64,000 nucleotides of DNA from SHLQ01 sp964441145 (lineage in GTDB: Bacteria; Actinomycetota; Acidimicrobiia; Acidimicrobiales; SHLQ01): NCBI GenBank assembly GCA_964441145.1, contig CAYTUB010000001.1:22428-86427 (forward strand), given 5' to 3'. Positions within the stretch are counted from its first letter, which is position 1, and each line of letters starts with the position of its first letter. The notes below the pieces were generated by a model that saw only the letters and a list, made by a program, of their open reading frames with translations, made no database searches and was not told the DNA's origin. The translations under genes were made by a program, and so were the position numbers. This document shows positions 24,994-33,793 of the stretch, piece by piece.

Positions 24994-25992
24994 CTAGTGA
25001 ATGCGCAGCCGTGCTCGCCTGAGCTCTCGCAATTGGGCGATGCTTGGATAGTCGCAAGCCAAGTACCGAACCGGATTGTGTTGTGTGCGAAGCAGTCGTG
25101 TTCCACAGATTGCTGTCACTGTTTCCCAGGGGGTGAAGAAGGGGGACGTACCGCTGCGGCTCGTGAATCCAATGATGTCGGTCTTGGGAAGAAGCGTTGG
25201 AACATCGCGTGCCCAATGACATAGGGAGAGCCAGGCCTCATCGGTCTCTATGCGCCGTAGGGCGGAGGCTTTGACCTCTCCCTTGAAGAACTCGTTGAGC
25301 AGTTGGCCTTGGTACTCGGTATCGACGTGTTCTTGGAGAACGGCTAGCCGGGCGCAGGCATCGTGTGCGGCATGGCTTTTAGACGGCCGGAAAGATTGCC
25401 AGCGGCCATGGCGTCCAATGAGCGGATTCAGGGAAAGAGGTTGGCTCGCATCGGCGAAGTAGTCAGCCAGTTCTGCAGCCCGTTTGACCGCGTGGTGATT
25501 TGTTGCGGGTGCCACGATGGCATTCGATGTGCTCGGCAAGAAGAGCACCGCTGCTCCGGTGAATGGCAGATCCAACGAGCCGCGTGGGTGCAGGATGCGA
25601 GAGGTAGTAGAGCTACCGTCGATCACGGGAACAAAGACCGAGTCATCAAGCGACGCCCATCGTTCGATGGCGCCGACCTCGAAGTCTTGTATGGCGTCGT
25701 CGACGAGTTGATCGAAGCTGCGAGACGTCCTTTCTATGTCGGCGTTGTTCACGAGCCGATGTCCCTGAGGCGTGGTGGTCACGAGCACCCAATGCAGATT
25801 TCTGGCAATCGGGCGCCGTGGAATCTGAGCATCCTCGGGGGTGGCCGTGCCGATGGACCGCTGTACGAGCGGAGCATGGTCGACGATCACCCGCGAGCAG
25901 AGATCTACGCAGAATTCATCCGGATCGTCGCTCCCGGAATCGTCTCTCTGGTCGACACCGTGGTCGTGCCCAATATGGCCAAAACGCTTCAC
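24994..25992 (-). CDS. Hypothetical protein, up to 332 residues
   Basis: An unrecognised protein. The C-terminal two thirds look genuine: FVPVIDGSSTTSRILHPRG, LDLPFTGAAVLFLPSTSNAI, FDASQ-like linker, LSLCHWARDVPTLLPKTDII and VTAICGTRLLRTQHNPVRYL. The first 50 residues (HIGHDHGVDQRDDSGSDDPD) are of odd composition, so the true start may be an internal GTG near residue 35 or later. There is no signal peptide. A plus-strand frame covers part of the same region (25363-26043), but its composition is poorer. It stands alone between the small gene and the M1 peptidase. Confidence 0.6.
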   Translation of the reverse strand: MKRFGHIGHDHGVDQRDDSGSDDPDEFCVDLCSRVIVDHAPLVQRSIGTATPEDAQIPRRPIARNLHWVLVTTTPQGHRLVNNADIERTSRSFDQLVDDAIQDFEVGAIERWASLDDSVFVPVIDGSSTTSRILHPRGSLDLPFTGAAVLFLPSTSNAIVAPATNHHAVKRAAELADYFADASQPLSLNPLIGRHGRWQSFRPSKSHAAHDACARLAVLQEHVDTEYQGQLLNEFFKGEVKASALRRIETDEAWLSLCHWARDVPTLLPKTDIIGFTSRSGTSPFFTPWETVTAICGTRLLRTQHNPVRYLACDYPSIAQLRELRRARLRIH

Positions 25993-26090
25993 GGGTACAG
26001 GGGTCGACGCGAAGACAACTGCACCTTGATCTTTGGCGACTAGAGCTATCCAATCTGCTACGTAAGTTTGTCAGCAGCCCTCAGATTGAT

Positions 26091-27668
26091 TTATTGGGGA
26101 AGGGCGGGCAGGGGTGCGTCGGAGAGCCACGCGTCGAAGAAATCGGAGAGGTCACTGCCATGGATTTCTTCGGCGAGTTCGATGAAGTCTGTGGTGGAGG
26201 CAGATCCGCCGCCGAAGCGGTCGAGCCAGGTGCGCAGCATCGTGAAGAAGGCGTCGTCTCCGACTTCGAGGCGCAATGCATGCAGCGTTAGGCCGCCGCG
26301 CCGGTACACGCTCTGGTCGAACAAGCCGGCCGGTCCGGGGTCGCCGGGAGCTGGGCTTTGTGCGCCTTGTGCCCGAATGATGAGCCGATTCTCCAGCGCA
26401 GCTACGTCACCGCTTCGACCAAATTCGATCCACAGATCTTCGGCATAGCTCGCAAAGCCTTCGTTGAGCCAAATGTCTTGCCAGGTGGCTGGACTGACGT
26501 GGTTGCCGAACCATTGGTGTGCAATCTCATGGGCCACGATGCGTTCGATAGATCCGTCACCGTCGACGAAGCTCGCGCTGAAAATGCTCCGACCTTGAGT
26601 TTCGAGAGCGAAGCTGAAGTTGCCGTCGATGACCATCACGCCGTATTCGTCAAAGGGGTACGGGCCGAAGAGATCGGAGAATACGTCGATCATCTCGTCG
26701 GTCATTCCAAAGTCGCCTTCGAATACGTTGTTCAAGCGAGGCGGTACCGCATCAAAGACATCGACCTGAGCGGAGGGGTCTGAGTCGATCAATAGGTACT
26801 CGCCGGCGGTCACGGTCGCCAGGTAGGAAGCCATCGGGTCGGTCATTTCCCAGGACGTGACCCGGCGTCCATTACCGGTAGCGTCCGCTGTGAGCACACC
26901 ATTGGCCACACCGACGAGGGGGTCAGGAACGTCGAGGGTGAAGGTGTAGGTCGCTTTGTCGGTGGGGTGGTCGTTCACCGGGTACCAGGTCTGGGCGCCG
27001 AAGGGTTCACCGACAGCCACACTGTTGTTGCCAAGGTCGAACCAACCAATGACGCCGATACGCGTCGTGGAATCCACGAGCTGGGGTGTACCGCCGTAAC
27101 TGATGGCCACGCTGTTTTCTGAACCGGCGGGGAGGGTCTCTGGAAAGCGGAGTCGCAATTTGTCGTCGACTTGTTCGGTTTCAAGGATGGTGTCTCCAAG
27201 CCGAGCTTCGCTGACGGTCAACCCACGAAGATCGAACGAGATCTGGTCGACGTCGTCGGTTGCGGTGAAGGCGATGGTTGCCACGCCAGCGAGCTGGTCG
27301 GCGCCTTCGGTATCGATGCGGAGATCGAGGTCGTAGCTCGATACGTCGTAGCCGGTGTTCCCAAGGTTTGGGAAGTACGGGTCGCCGACGCTTTCGCCGC
27401 CTACCACTCCAGCCAGGGCAGCGCCATCGCTGGTGGTCGTTGTGTCATCGGGATTTTGTGTTGTCGACGACGAAGAGCTCGTGGAATCCGGGGCACTCGT
27501 TGCACCCGACGTTGTGGTCGTTGCTTGCTCGGTCGTCTGGGTCGTCGATGAGCTCTCGTCGGGGCTTACCACCGTGGCAGCACTCGAACAGCCAACGATG
27601 AGAAGCGCGACGACAGCAAGTATCCGCCCGTATCGCGAGAGCTGTGAACGCGAATCCAACACATCCAC
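26091..27668 (-). CDS. M1-family zinc metallopeptidase, lipoprotein
   Basis: A peptidase of about 525 residues. From GTG at 27668 there is a basic start, a signal sequence (GRILAVVALLIVGCSS) with lipobox Cys near residue 25, then a Ser/Thr-rich linker of about 60 residues. The catalytic core has HEIAHQWFGNH (HExxH zinc site) and NEGFASYAEDLW, whose Glu is the third ligand. The N-terminal beta domain typical of M1 enzymes is present (DLDLRIDTEGADQLAGVATI). The exopeptidase motif GxMEN is replaced by FALETQG, so aminopeptidase activity is less sure. An upstream in-frame ATG at 27782 lies inside the DUF1501 gene and gives an implausible N-terminus. Confidence 0.88.
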   Translation of the reverse strand: MDVLDSRSQLSRYGRILAVVALLIVGCSSAATVVSPDESSSTTQTTEQATTTTSGATSAPDSTSSSSSTTQNPDDTTTTSDGAALAGVVGGESVGDPYFPNLGNTGYDVSSYDLDLRIDTEGADQLAGVATIAFTATDDVDQISFDLRGLTVSEARLGDTILETEQVDDKLRLRFPETLPAGSENSVAISYGGTPQLVDSTTRIGVIGWFDLGNNSVAVGEPFGAQTWYPVNDHPTDKATYTFTLDVPDPLVGVANGVLTADATGNGRRVTSWEMTDPMASYLATVTAGEYLLIDSDPSAQVDVFDAVPPRLNNVFEGDFGMTDEMIDVFSDLFGPYPFDEYGVMVIDGNFSFALETQGRSIFSASFVDGDGSIERIVAHEIAHQWFGNHVSPATWQDIWLNEGFASYAEDLWIEFGRSGDVAALENRLIIRAQGAQSPAPGDPGPAGLFDQSVYRRGGLTLHALRLEVGDDAFFTMLRTWLDRFGGGSASTTDFIELAEEIHGSDLSDFFDAWLSDAPLPALPQ

Positions 27669-27709
27669 AGTGTGACGCAGTCTGGGGCTTGAGTGGTGCC
27701 GCGCAACCG

Positions 27710-29050
27710 CTACGTGCTGATGAGCCCATCGATAGGGGAGGTGCCCGATTCGAGCACGTCGGAACTGGAAATTCCGAACCACTGCTCGGCAATGGTGGCG
27801 TAGTACTGCTCGAAATCGACCGTGGAAATCAGGTTGTCTTCGTCGAGCCGGGTGAGCGAGGGAGCTTCACCATGAACTCCGGGCTGCACGGGTCCGGCAA
27901 GAATCGCCATCCCGGCCGCGCCATGGTCGGTGCCGCTGCCATTGGCACGGACGCGGCGACCAAATTCGCTCGTGGTGCAGACCAGGGTCGATCCGGCCAG
28001 TCCTCGGTCCTCGATGTCGGTGAGAAACGATCCGGTGGCGTCCCCTAATTGCTCGAGGAGCTGAGCGTGTGAGCCTCGCTGATTGCTATGGGTGTCGAAC
28101 CCGCCGTGAGATATGTGGACTACCCGGATTCCGGCGTCTTGGCCGATCAGCTCTGCAGCCACGCCGAGCGATTCACCGAGTCGGGTATTCGGGTAGCGCT
28201 CGTCGAGGCGCTCTTGATCGATCTCTCCGAGTGTCCTGGCGAATTCGAGTGTGTCAGCGATGCTCGACATCGCGGACTGGCGCGGTGACGCATCGACGAC
28301 CCGTTCTCCGGACATGGCGAGCATGGCGCCCCGAAAGTTCTGGAACCACGCATCTTCGGAGCGGAGAAACCAGCTCGCACTCGGGTCGTTCATAGCGACC
28401 GTGATCGCCTTTTCGCTGCGAAGTGCAGGGCTTGGCCCACGCCCGAGTGAGAGGCCGGTGATTGGTTGGTCGGTCACCAACTGATCGCACAACCTGCCGA
28501 GAAACCCAGTGCCAGGGAGCTCCGTGCCTGCCGATTTGCCCGCCCACCACCTGCGTTCCATTTCGAAGTGGCTTCCATCGGGGTCGTTGGTCGCTCCGAC
28601 ACCAACGAGAGCAGCAACGTTGTGTCCAAGCAGTGGAGCCAGGCTGGGATGCCAACCGTAGTCATCGGTGAAGTCGAGAAGTTCCTCGTCGGGGATGTGC
28701 ACGGCTTCGCGCCGGTCATAGAGCGCTCCCGCATTGCGCGGCACGAGCGTTGCGAGTCCGTCGTTGCCGCCCTGGAGCTCGATGACCACGAGCGTTCGGC
28801 CCTCGACGTCTGCGCTAGCTGCGAGCGGCCGCGGTGCGATGATCGGTGCGGCCGCTTCGACGGAATCGGCGACCGCTGCGGTTTGGTTGCTGTCGGGCGA
28901 TGCGGGGCTATCAGGTCGCAATAGCGCCGCACCGCCCGCAGCGGTGGCGACTCCTCCAGCGGCAACGCCGAGGAATTTGCGGCGACTCGTACGAGCCGGT
29001 TGGTGAAATGGCTCTATCTCAAAGGACTGGTCTTCAGGTGGCAGTGACAT
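27710..29050 (-). CDS. DUF1501 family protein with Tat signal (second copy)
   Basis: A 446-residue exported protein, partner of the DUF1800 gene just upstream. The twin-arginine-type signal is TSRRKFLGVAAGGVATAAGG near residues 21-40. DUF1501 marks are VVIELQGGNDGLATLVPRN and TSEFGRRVRANGSGTDHG. The ATG at 29050 follows GGAGA; a GTG/TTG further upstream would overlap the DUF1800 stop. It shares organisation but only moderate similarity with the protein at 7022-8407. Gene order is DUF1800 then DUF1501 in both pairs. The M1 peptidase follows on the same strand, so a shared export role or shared substrate is possible. Confidence 0.92.
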   Translation of the reverse strand: MSLPPEDQSFEIEPFHQPARTSRRKFLGVAAGGVATAAGGAALLRPDSPASPDSNQTAAVADSVEAAAPIIAPRPLAASADVEGRTLVVIELQGGNDGLATLVPRNAGALYDRREAVHIPDEELLDFTDDYGWHPSLAPLLGHNVAALVGVGATNDPDGSHFEMERRWWAGKSAGTELPGTGFLGRLCDQLVTDQPITGLSLGRGPSPALRSEKAITVAMNDPSASWFLRSEDAWFQNFRGAMLAMSGERVVDASPRQSAMSSIADTLEFARTLGEIDQERLDERYPNTRLGESLGVAAELIGQDAGIRVVHISHGGFDTHSNQRGSHAQLLEQLGDATGSFLTDIEDRGLAGSTLVCTTSEFGRRVRANGSGTDHGAAGMAILAGPVQPGVHGEAPSLTRLDEDNLISTVDFEQYYATIAEQWFGISSSDVLESGTSPIDGLIST

Positions 29051-29060
29051 AGTGATCTCC

Positions 29061-30302
29061 TCAGACGACGGCGAACTCGGGCGACATAAGGGCAAGCGAC
29101 ATCAGCAGTTCGAGGCCGTAGTCGAACTCGGTCTGGGCGCTGATTGCTTGATCTAATGCATCGAGGGTTGCGGGCGACGGGTCGGCGATTCCGCAATGGG
29201 CTAGGACCGCCTCGGGGTGAGGCGCAACGCGGTCGATGACCGATTCGGAGAGCTCCCAGCCGGTCAGCGCCTGGCCGCGAGCAATGACCTGGCTAGCGGA
29301 ACTCCATCGATCGTCGTCGGGCCAGCCAGCCACGTTGGGGGGCTCGAAGGGGACCTGTCCGGTTTGTTCGACATGCCAATACTCAAATCCCTGTTCACCG
29401 ACCTCGGTAATTCCAAACGCCGAGGTTGCCGCGGTGAACCATTCGATTGGTTGTCTCGTGCGCTGGCCGCGTGCCTCGACAAAGTCGTCGCTGTGCAAGA
29501 GCTCGCGAACCAGGGGTAGGACTTCCCAGTCGCTATTTCGTAGGACCGCACCGAGTTGGTCGCGGCGATCGTCGTCGAGCGGCGTGGACACCAAGTGTGC
29601 ATGGATGGCGGCTGCGATATGCCCGGCGCAGCTGGGCTGGGAGAGCACGGCATCGACGTAGTCGTCGAGGTCCCACCGGTCTCGACGGCCGAGAAAGGTG
29701 ACCGGCCTGTCGTAGGCGCGCTCGGGGTCGAAGGCGACATCGCCGGTTTCGTGGTCGACCCTCCAGCCGGACAAGATACGAGCGCCCGAGCGGATGTCGG
29801 CCTCGCCGTAACCCTGGTTACGACCGAGCATAAATAGCTCGAGGAATTCACGGCTGAAGTTCTCGTTTGGCGCATCGCCGTTTGACCCGTTGCCGTCTAG
29901 GTACTGCAACATTGCACCGTCGGTGATGATCGCTCGGGCGAAGTCTCGAATGTTTCCCAGCGAGTGCCGTCGGACAAGCTGATGCTGTCGCCACATTTCT
30001 CGGTGGTTGCTCTCGCCGCGGTCGGTGGTGAAGTGGCCGTGCCAAAACCAAACCATGCGTTCGTGGAGTCCGGCTCCTGGTGACATCATCTGGTTCAAGA
30101 ACTCACCGGGCAGCGTGTACCACTCGACATCATCGATGTTGCGGGAGTTAGCTTCTTCTTCGCTTAGCGCCCACCCGGCATCGTCGAGACGTTCGTCGAT
30201 GAGGTCGTGGATGTCGGTCGATGCGTATCGAGAGAAGGCCCCCTGTGGAACGGCGAATCCGGTTCGCCGAAAAAGGTGCGCTATCTGTGCTGGTGGAGCC
30301 AT
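29061..30302 (-). CDS. DUF1800 family protein (second copy)
   Basis: A 413-residue DUF1800 protein starting MAPPAQIAHLFRRTGFA. Hallmarks are HERMVWFWHGHFTTDRGES, ENFSREFLELFMLGRNQGYG, ARILSGWRVD and PPNVAGWPDDDRW. The two DUF1800 proteins align over their whole length. It ends 10 bases before the DUF1501 start and diverges from the response-regulator gene at 30389, with only 86 bp between them, so promoters for both must lie in that interval. The family's biochemical function is unknown. Confidence 0.92.
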   Translation of the reverse strand: MAPPAQIAHLFRRTGFAVPQGAFSRYASTDIHDLIDERLDDAGWALSEEEANSRNIDDVEWYTLPGEFLNQMMSPGAGLHERMVWFWHGHFTTDRGESNHREMWRQHQLVRRHSLGNIRDFARAIITDGAMLQYLDGNGSNGDAPNENFSREFLELFMLGRNQGYGEADIRSGARILSGWRVDHETGDVAFDPERAYDRPVTFLGRRDRWDLDDYVDAVLSQPSCAGHIAAAIHAHLVSTPLDDDRRDQLGAVLRNSDWEVLPLVRELLHSDDFVEARGQRTRQPIEWFTAATSAFGITEVGEQGFEYWHVEQTGQVPFEPPNVAGWPDDDRWSSASQVIARGQALTGWELSESVIDRVAPHPEAVLAHCGIADPSPATLDALDQAISAQTEFDYGLELLMSLALMSPEFAVV

Positions 30303-30347
30303 GACATTGGTTGTACAGAAACCGAGATAAACGCATCATGAAGCTCG

Positions 30348-30380
30348 TCTTCATCTTCTCTTCATGTACGTGCGCGTACA
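30348..30380. promoter_or_regulatory. Direct repeat and inverted repeat before the second response regulator
   Basis: TCTTCAT occurs twice (30348-30354 and 30359-30365) at an 11-nt period, one helical turn, which is the spacing bound by OmpR-family dimers. Immediately after, TGTACG and CGTACA form an inverted repeat (30365-30380) ending 8 bases before the ATG. An autoregulatory site is plausible. Confidence 0.45.
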
Positions 30381-30388
30381 TTGGGGCC

Positions 30389-31072
30389 ATGCGAATACTC
30401 GTAGTTGAGGATGATGTCGCCTTGGCCGAGGTGTTGAGGCGGGGCCTGACAGAGGACGGCTATGCCACCGATGTCGTGGGCAAGCTTCTCGATGCCTACA
30501 ACTTCGTAGACGTGAATGACTACGACCTGGTGGTCCTCGATAGGGGACTTCCCGATGGCGATGGGCGCGATCTCTGTGCATCGATGCGCGACCGTGGCGA
30601 TAGCACGCCGGTTCTCATGCTGACAGCCCGGGACGGGCTCGGCGAGAAGGTAGAGGGACTCGACGCCGGGGCCGACGACTACCTCACGAAGCCTTTTGAC
30701 TACCCCGAACTCACCGCCCGGATGCGGGCACTGCTACGTCGCCCTCCATCTGCGCAATCGCCGATTCTCAACCACGGCGACTTGGAGATGGACCCAGCCC
30801 GCCGACGTGTGTCTCGGGCATCGATCACCATTCCGCTGACCGCTCGCGAGTTCTCCCTTCTCGAGGTCATGCTTCGCGAACCGGAGACAACCCACCACCG
30901 GACCGACCTCCTGGAGCGGGTGTGGGACGGCAATTACGACGGACTGTCCAACGTGGTCAATGTGCATATTGCCAATTTGCGGCGCAAACTCGAACTACCC
31001 GGAATGCATGACCCGATCGAGACCGTACGTGGGGTTGGCTACCGATTGACGAGTCAGGAGGGTGTCGCATGA
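30389..31072 (+). CDS. OmpR-family response regulator (second system)
   Basis: A 227-residue regulator. The receiver starts MRILVVEDD, with phospho-acceptor D51 in LVVLDRGLPDGDG and Lys in DYLTKPFDYPELTARM. The DNA-binding domain includes IPLTAREFSLLEVMLREPE, NVVNVHIANLRRKLE and ETVRGVGYRLT. The frame is open upstream to 30311, but the receiver begins at 30389, after GGGG. Its stop overlaps the kinase ATG (ATGA). The closest relatives by look are QseB/TctD-type regulators; the signal is unknown. It diverges from the DUF1800/DUF1501/M1 cluster, which may be its target. Confidence 0.95.
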   Translation: MRILVVEDDVALAEVLRRGLTEDGYATDVVGKLLDAYNFVDVNDYDLVVLDRGLPDGDGRDLCASMRDRGDSTPVLMLTARDGLGEKVEGLDAGADDYLTKPFDYPELTARMRALLRRPPSAQSPILNHGDLEMDPARRRVSRASITIPLTAREFSLLEVMLREPETTHHRTDLLERVWDGNYDGLSNVVNVHIANLRRKLELPGMHDPIETVRGVGYRLTSQEGVA

Positions 31073-32265
31073 ATCTGAGCCGAATTCGTATCCAGCTCAC
31101 CGTCCTCTATGCGGTTCTTGCAGCCCTGGCCGTCGGCGTCCTTGCATGGATCGCGCTCTCCAGTGGCAGCGACCGCATTGTCGAGTCCGCCGAGCGCGAG
31201 GCAGAGAACGTCGTTCGCGAGCTGGCGCTGGCAGGGTTTCCCTTTCCTCCAGAGGATCCCGAAGATCTCGGGCAGCCGTTTAATACATGGGCCGTCAACC
31301 CGGTTGATGAATGGGACTTTGCCTATGGAGCGACCCGACTCGAGCCGCCGTTGTTTACGATCGCAGATCGGGCGCTCTCGAGCGGTCGGCCAATTTTCAC
31401 CGAGTTCGAGCAGAACGGCACGTGGTTGGCCTACGCCGAACCTCGCGTCGATTCAAATGAAGTGGTCGTTACCGCGATCTCGTTGTCGCCGTTCGAAGCG
31501 GATCGTAGTTCGTTTCGCACCCGGGTCATTCTTGCTGCGATCGGGGCCATTGCGGCGACGACGGCAGCTGCGTGGTGGGTCTCTGGGCGCGCTCTTCAAC
31601 CCGCGCGCTCAGCAATGGCCCGCCAGCGCGACTTCATCGCCGACGCCGCTCACGAGTTGCGCACGCCGCTCGCGGTGATTCGCGCCTCGGCCAGCCACAC
31701 CTTGTCAAAGGAGCGCGAAGCCCCCGCCTACCAGGTGGCACTCAACGAAATTCTTGCTGCGACCGAACGCGCTGGCTCTGGCGTTGGTGAGCTCCTCGAA
31801 TTGGCGCGGCTTGATGCTGGTCAGGCGCAGCCGCGGAAAGCGCCGCTTCGGGTGGACCTGCTGCTCGAAGAGGTTGCCTCAAGTGTCAGAGTGGACGATG
31901 TCGAGATCACCACGCTCACGGCAGAGGCGATTGTTGTAGACGCCGATTATGCGCTGCTTCGTCAGGTGCTCGAGAACCTGACGCACAACGCAGCGTCGCG
32001 GGCGACCGAAGTCGAGCTTTCGGTCATCAATGCAGCCGGTACCGTCACCATGCAGGTCGCCGACAATGGACCTGGCTTTGACCCCGACATCTTGGAACAC
32101 GTCTTCGAACGGTTTCGCCGAGGAGACAACCGTGGCTCAACCGGGCTTGGAATGGCCATCGCGAAGTCGATCATCGAAGCACACGGCGGCTCGGTATCTG
32201 CAGCGAACCGTTCAACGGGTGGCGCGATTGTCAAGTTGCATCTCGCTGCGTCGAAGGACGCGTAG
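31069..32265 (+). CDS. Sensor histidine kinase (second system)
   Basis: A 398-residue kinase. A membrane helix lies at about residues 10-30 (LTVLYAVLAALAVGVLAWIAL in essence), and a second near 150-172 (RVILAAIGAIAATTAAAWWV). The roughly 115-residue sensor loop between them is outside the cell. No clear HAMP domain is seen; the second helix runs almost directly into QRDFIADAAHELRTPLAVIRA, whose His is phosphorylated. The ATPase boxes are LENLTHNAASRATEV, VADNGPGFD, FERFRRGD and STGLGMAIAKSII. It overlaps the response regulator by 4 bases. Confidence 0.95.
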   Translation: MNLSRIRIQLTVLYAVLAALAVGVLAWIALSSGSDRIVESAEREAENVVRELALAGFPFPPEDPEDLGQPFNTWAVNPVDEWDFAYGATRLEPPLFTIADRALSSGRPIFTEFEQNGTWLAYAEPRVDSNEVVVTAISLSPFEADRSSFRTRVILAAIGAIAATTAAAWWVSGRALQPARSAMARQRDFIADAAHELRTPLAVIRASASHTLSKEREAPAYQVALNEILAATERAGSGVGELLELARLDAGQAQPRKAPLRVDLLLEEVASSVRVDDVEITTLTAEAIVVDADYALLRQVLENLTHNAASRATEVELSVINAAGTVTMQVADNGPGFDPDILEHVFERFRRGDNRGSTGLGMAIAKSIIEAHGGSVSAANRSTGGAIVKLHLAASKDA

Positions 32266-32326
32266 GTCCTTCACTCCCAAGAGTTCAACTCATGGGAGCC
32301 AGGTGATGGTTCCGCGGACCTGGCAG

Positions 32327-32704
32327 CTAGCGGGCCTGTACCCGGTATGCGGCGGGGCGATGCGCTCCGTGCTGCTGCTTGTCGAGGGCACGGCGAGGAC
32401 GGGAGAAACGCACTCGATGCACGGTGCGAATGATGTCGTCGATGGCGTCGAGCAGGCTTGGGTCGTCGGCAAAAATACGGTCGACGTCATCGCCCGTCCA
32501 TGGCCTCCCGAGCCGTTCGGGGTCGAGACCACCGCGAGTCCACGCAGTGCCGATACGGCGAATTGCTGAATCGATTGTTGGATCGCCACATTCGACAGCA
32601 AGCGCCGCGACCGAGGCCGGGTTGAATCGCCCAGCGGTGTAGGAGTCGACGACCATAGCGTTGCGATAGTGCAATGCGTTTTCGGCTATCAGAGCGTGGT
32701 TCAT
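32327..32704 (-). CDS. Hypothetical protein, 125 residues, downstream of ferrochelatase
   Basis: I do not recognise this small soluble protein (MNHALIAENALHYRNAMVVD at its start). It is helical-looking and basic at the C-terminus, with a core of ATIDSAIRRIGTAWTRGGLD type and DDVDRIFADDPSLLDAIDDI. It starts 42 bases after the ferrochelatase stop on the same strand and appears to be the last gene of the whiB-led operon. Confidence 0.65.
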   Translation of the reverse strand: MNHALIAENALHYRNAMVVDSYTAGRFNPASVAALAVECGDPTIDSAIRRIGTAWTRGGLDPERLGRPWTGDDVDRIFADDPSLLDAIDDIIRTVHRVRFSRPRRALDKQQHGAHRPAAYRVQAR

Positions 32705-32746
32705 GGATCCGTTCCGGCCTACGGGGACCCTCGAAAACTAGATGCT

Positions 32747-33793
32747 CTACGCTCCGTGGTCGCGGATGGTGCGCGCTGAGGGTGGCCGCTGTGGTGCGGG
32801 GCAGCAATCGGGCGCGCACATGTCGGGTCGGACGTCGAGGTTTCCGAGCGCTCGAACAGGCCCATTGGAGCGTCGTTCTTCGATCAGCTCGACGATGCCG
32901 TGGATAAAGCGTGGGTCGGTTCCGACGGTGCCGGCGCGACACATCGCCATGCCGAGCCGCTCGGCGGTAGCGGTCGCCTCGGTATCGAGGTCGAACATCA
33001 CTTCCATGTGATCGGAGATAAATCCAATGGGAACCACCACCACGGAACGAGTCCCGGTTTCGTTGAGCGATTCGAGGTGATCATTGATATCGGGTTCGAG
33101 CCACGGAATCTGTGGCGGTCCGCTGCGCGACTGCCAGACCAGGTCGAAGTCGTCGTGACCAGCACCGGCGGCGACGAGTCGCGAGGCTTCGGTGAGCTGC
33201 GCCACATAATCGGACGTGTTAGCCATCGACATCGGAATCGAATGTGCCGTGAAGACCAGTCGTGCGTCAGGCAGGTTCGCCAGGCATTGCGAAACGTTGT
33301 CGATCATCGGCTCGATGAAGCCCGGGTGATCGTAGAACTGTCTAATCTTGTCGATGTGTGGAGCGTTCTCCACGGCTTCGCAGGCCGCGAGGATGTTCTC
33401 TCGATACTGCCGGCACCCCGAGTATGAGCTCGTTGCCGAGGTAACGAAAGCCAACGCACGAGAGATCCCGTCCGCGGCCATCTGGGCGATGGTGTCGGTG
33501 AGCATGGGCTCCCAATTGCGGTTGCCCCAATAGATCGGTAGGTCGATACCGGCGTCGGCGAGAGCGGGTTTCAGAGCATCGATGAGCGCTCGACACTGAT
33601 CGTTGATGGGGCTCTTCCCGCCGAAGAGGAAGTAGTGCTCGCCGACCTGTTCCAATCGCTCGCGTGGGATGCCACGGCCACGGGTTACGTTCTCCAAAAA
33701 CGGCACCACGTCCTCTGGCTTTTCGGGTCCGCCAAAGGAAACGATCAGGATTGCGTCGTAGTCGACAGCGGAGCTCAATTGGATCCCTGACAC
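32747..33793 (-). CDS. hemH: Ferrochelatase, [2Fe-2S] actinobacterial type
   Basis: Inserts iron into a porphyrin at the end of heme synthesis; in actinobacteria the substrate is normally coproporphyrin III (CpfC). The core begins AILIVSFGGPEKPEDVVPFL. The catalytic His is in LVFTAHSIPMSM and the Glu-containing block is DHMEVMFDLDTEA. Cys ligands typical of the [2Fe-2S] mycobacterial enzyme are present: one in SSYSGCRQYREN and a C-terminal cluster MCAPDCCPAP. I prefer the GTG at 33793, which overlaps the end of the Nei gene by 19 bases; an upstream ATG at 33853 would add 20 unlikely residues. The context is a WhiB/B12-sensor operon. Confidence 0.93.
   Translation of the reverse strand: MSGIQLSSAVDYDAILIVSFGGPEKPEDVVPFLENVTRGRGIPRERLEQVGEHYFLFGGKSPINDQCRALIDALKPALADAGIDLPIYWGNRNWEPMLTDTIAQMAADGISRALAFVTSATSSYSGCRQYRENILAACEAVENAPHIDKIRQFYDHPGFIEPMIDNVSQCLANLPDARLVFTAHSIPMSMANTSDYVAQLTEASRLVAAGAGHDDFDLVWQSRSGPPQIPWLEPDINDHLESLNETGTRSVVVVPIGFISDHMEVMFDLDTEATATAERLGMAMCRAGTVGTDPRFIHGIVELIEERRSNGPVRALGNLDVRPDMCAPDCCPAPQRPPSARTIRDHGA

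Noticed and set aside
25363..26043. Plus-strand frame opposite the 24994-25992 gene
   Set aside because: Rich in Arg, His and Cys in patterns typical of a shadow frame; only its last 50 residues look protein-like, not enough to displace the minus-strand gene.
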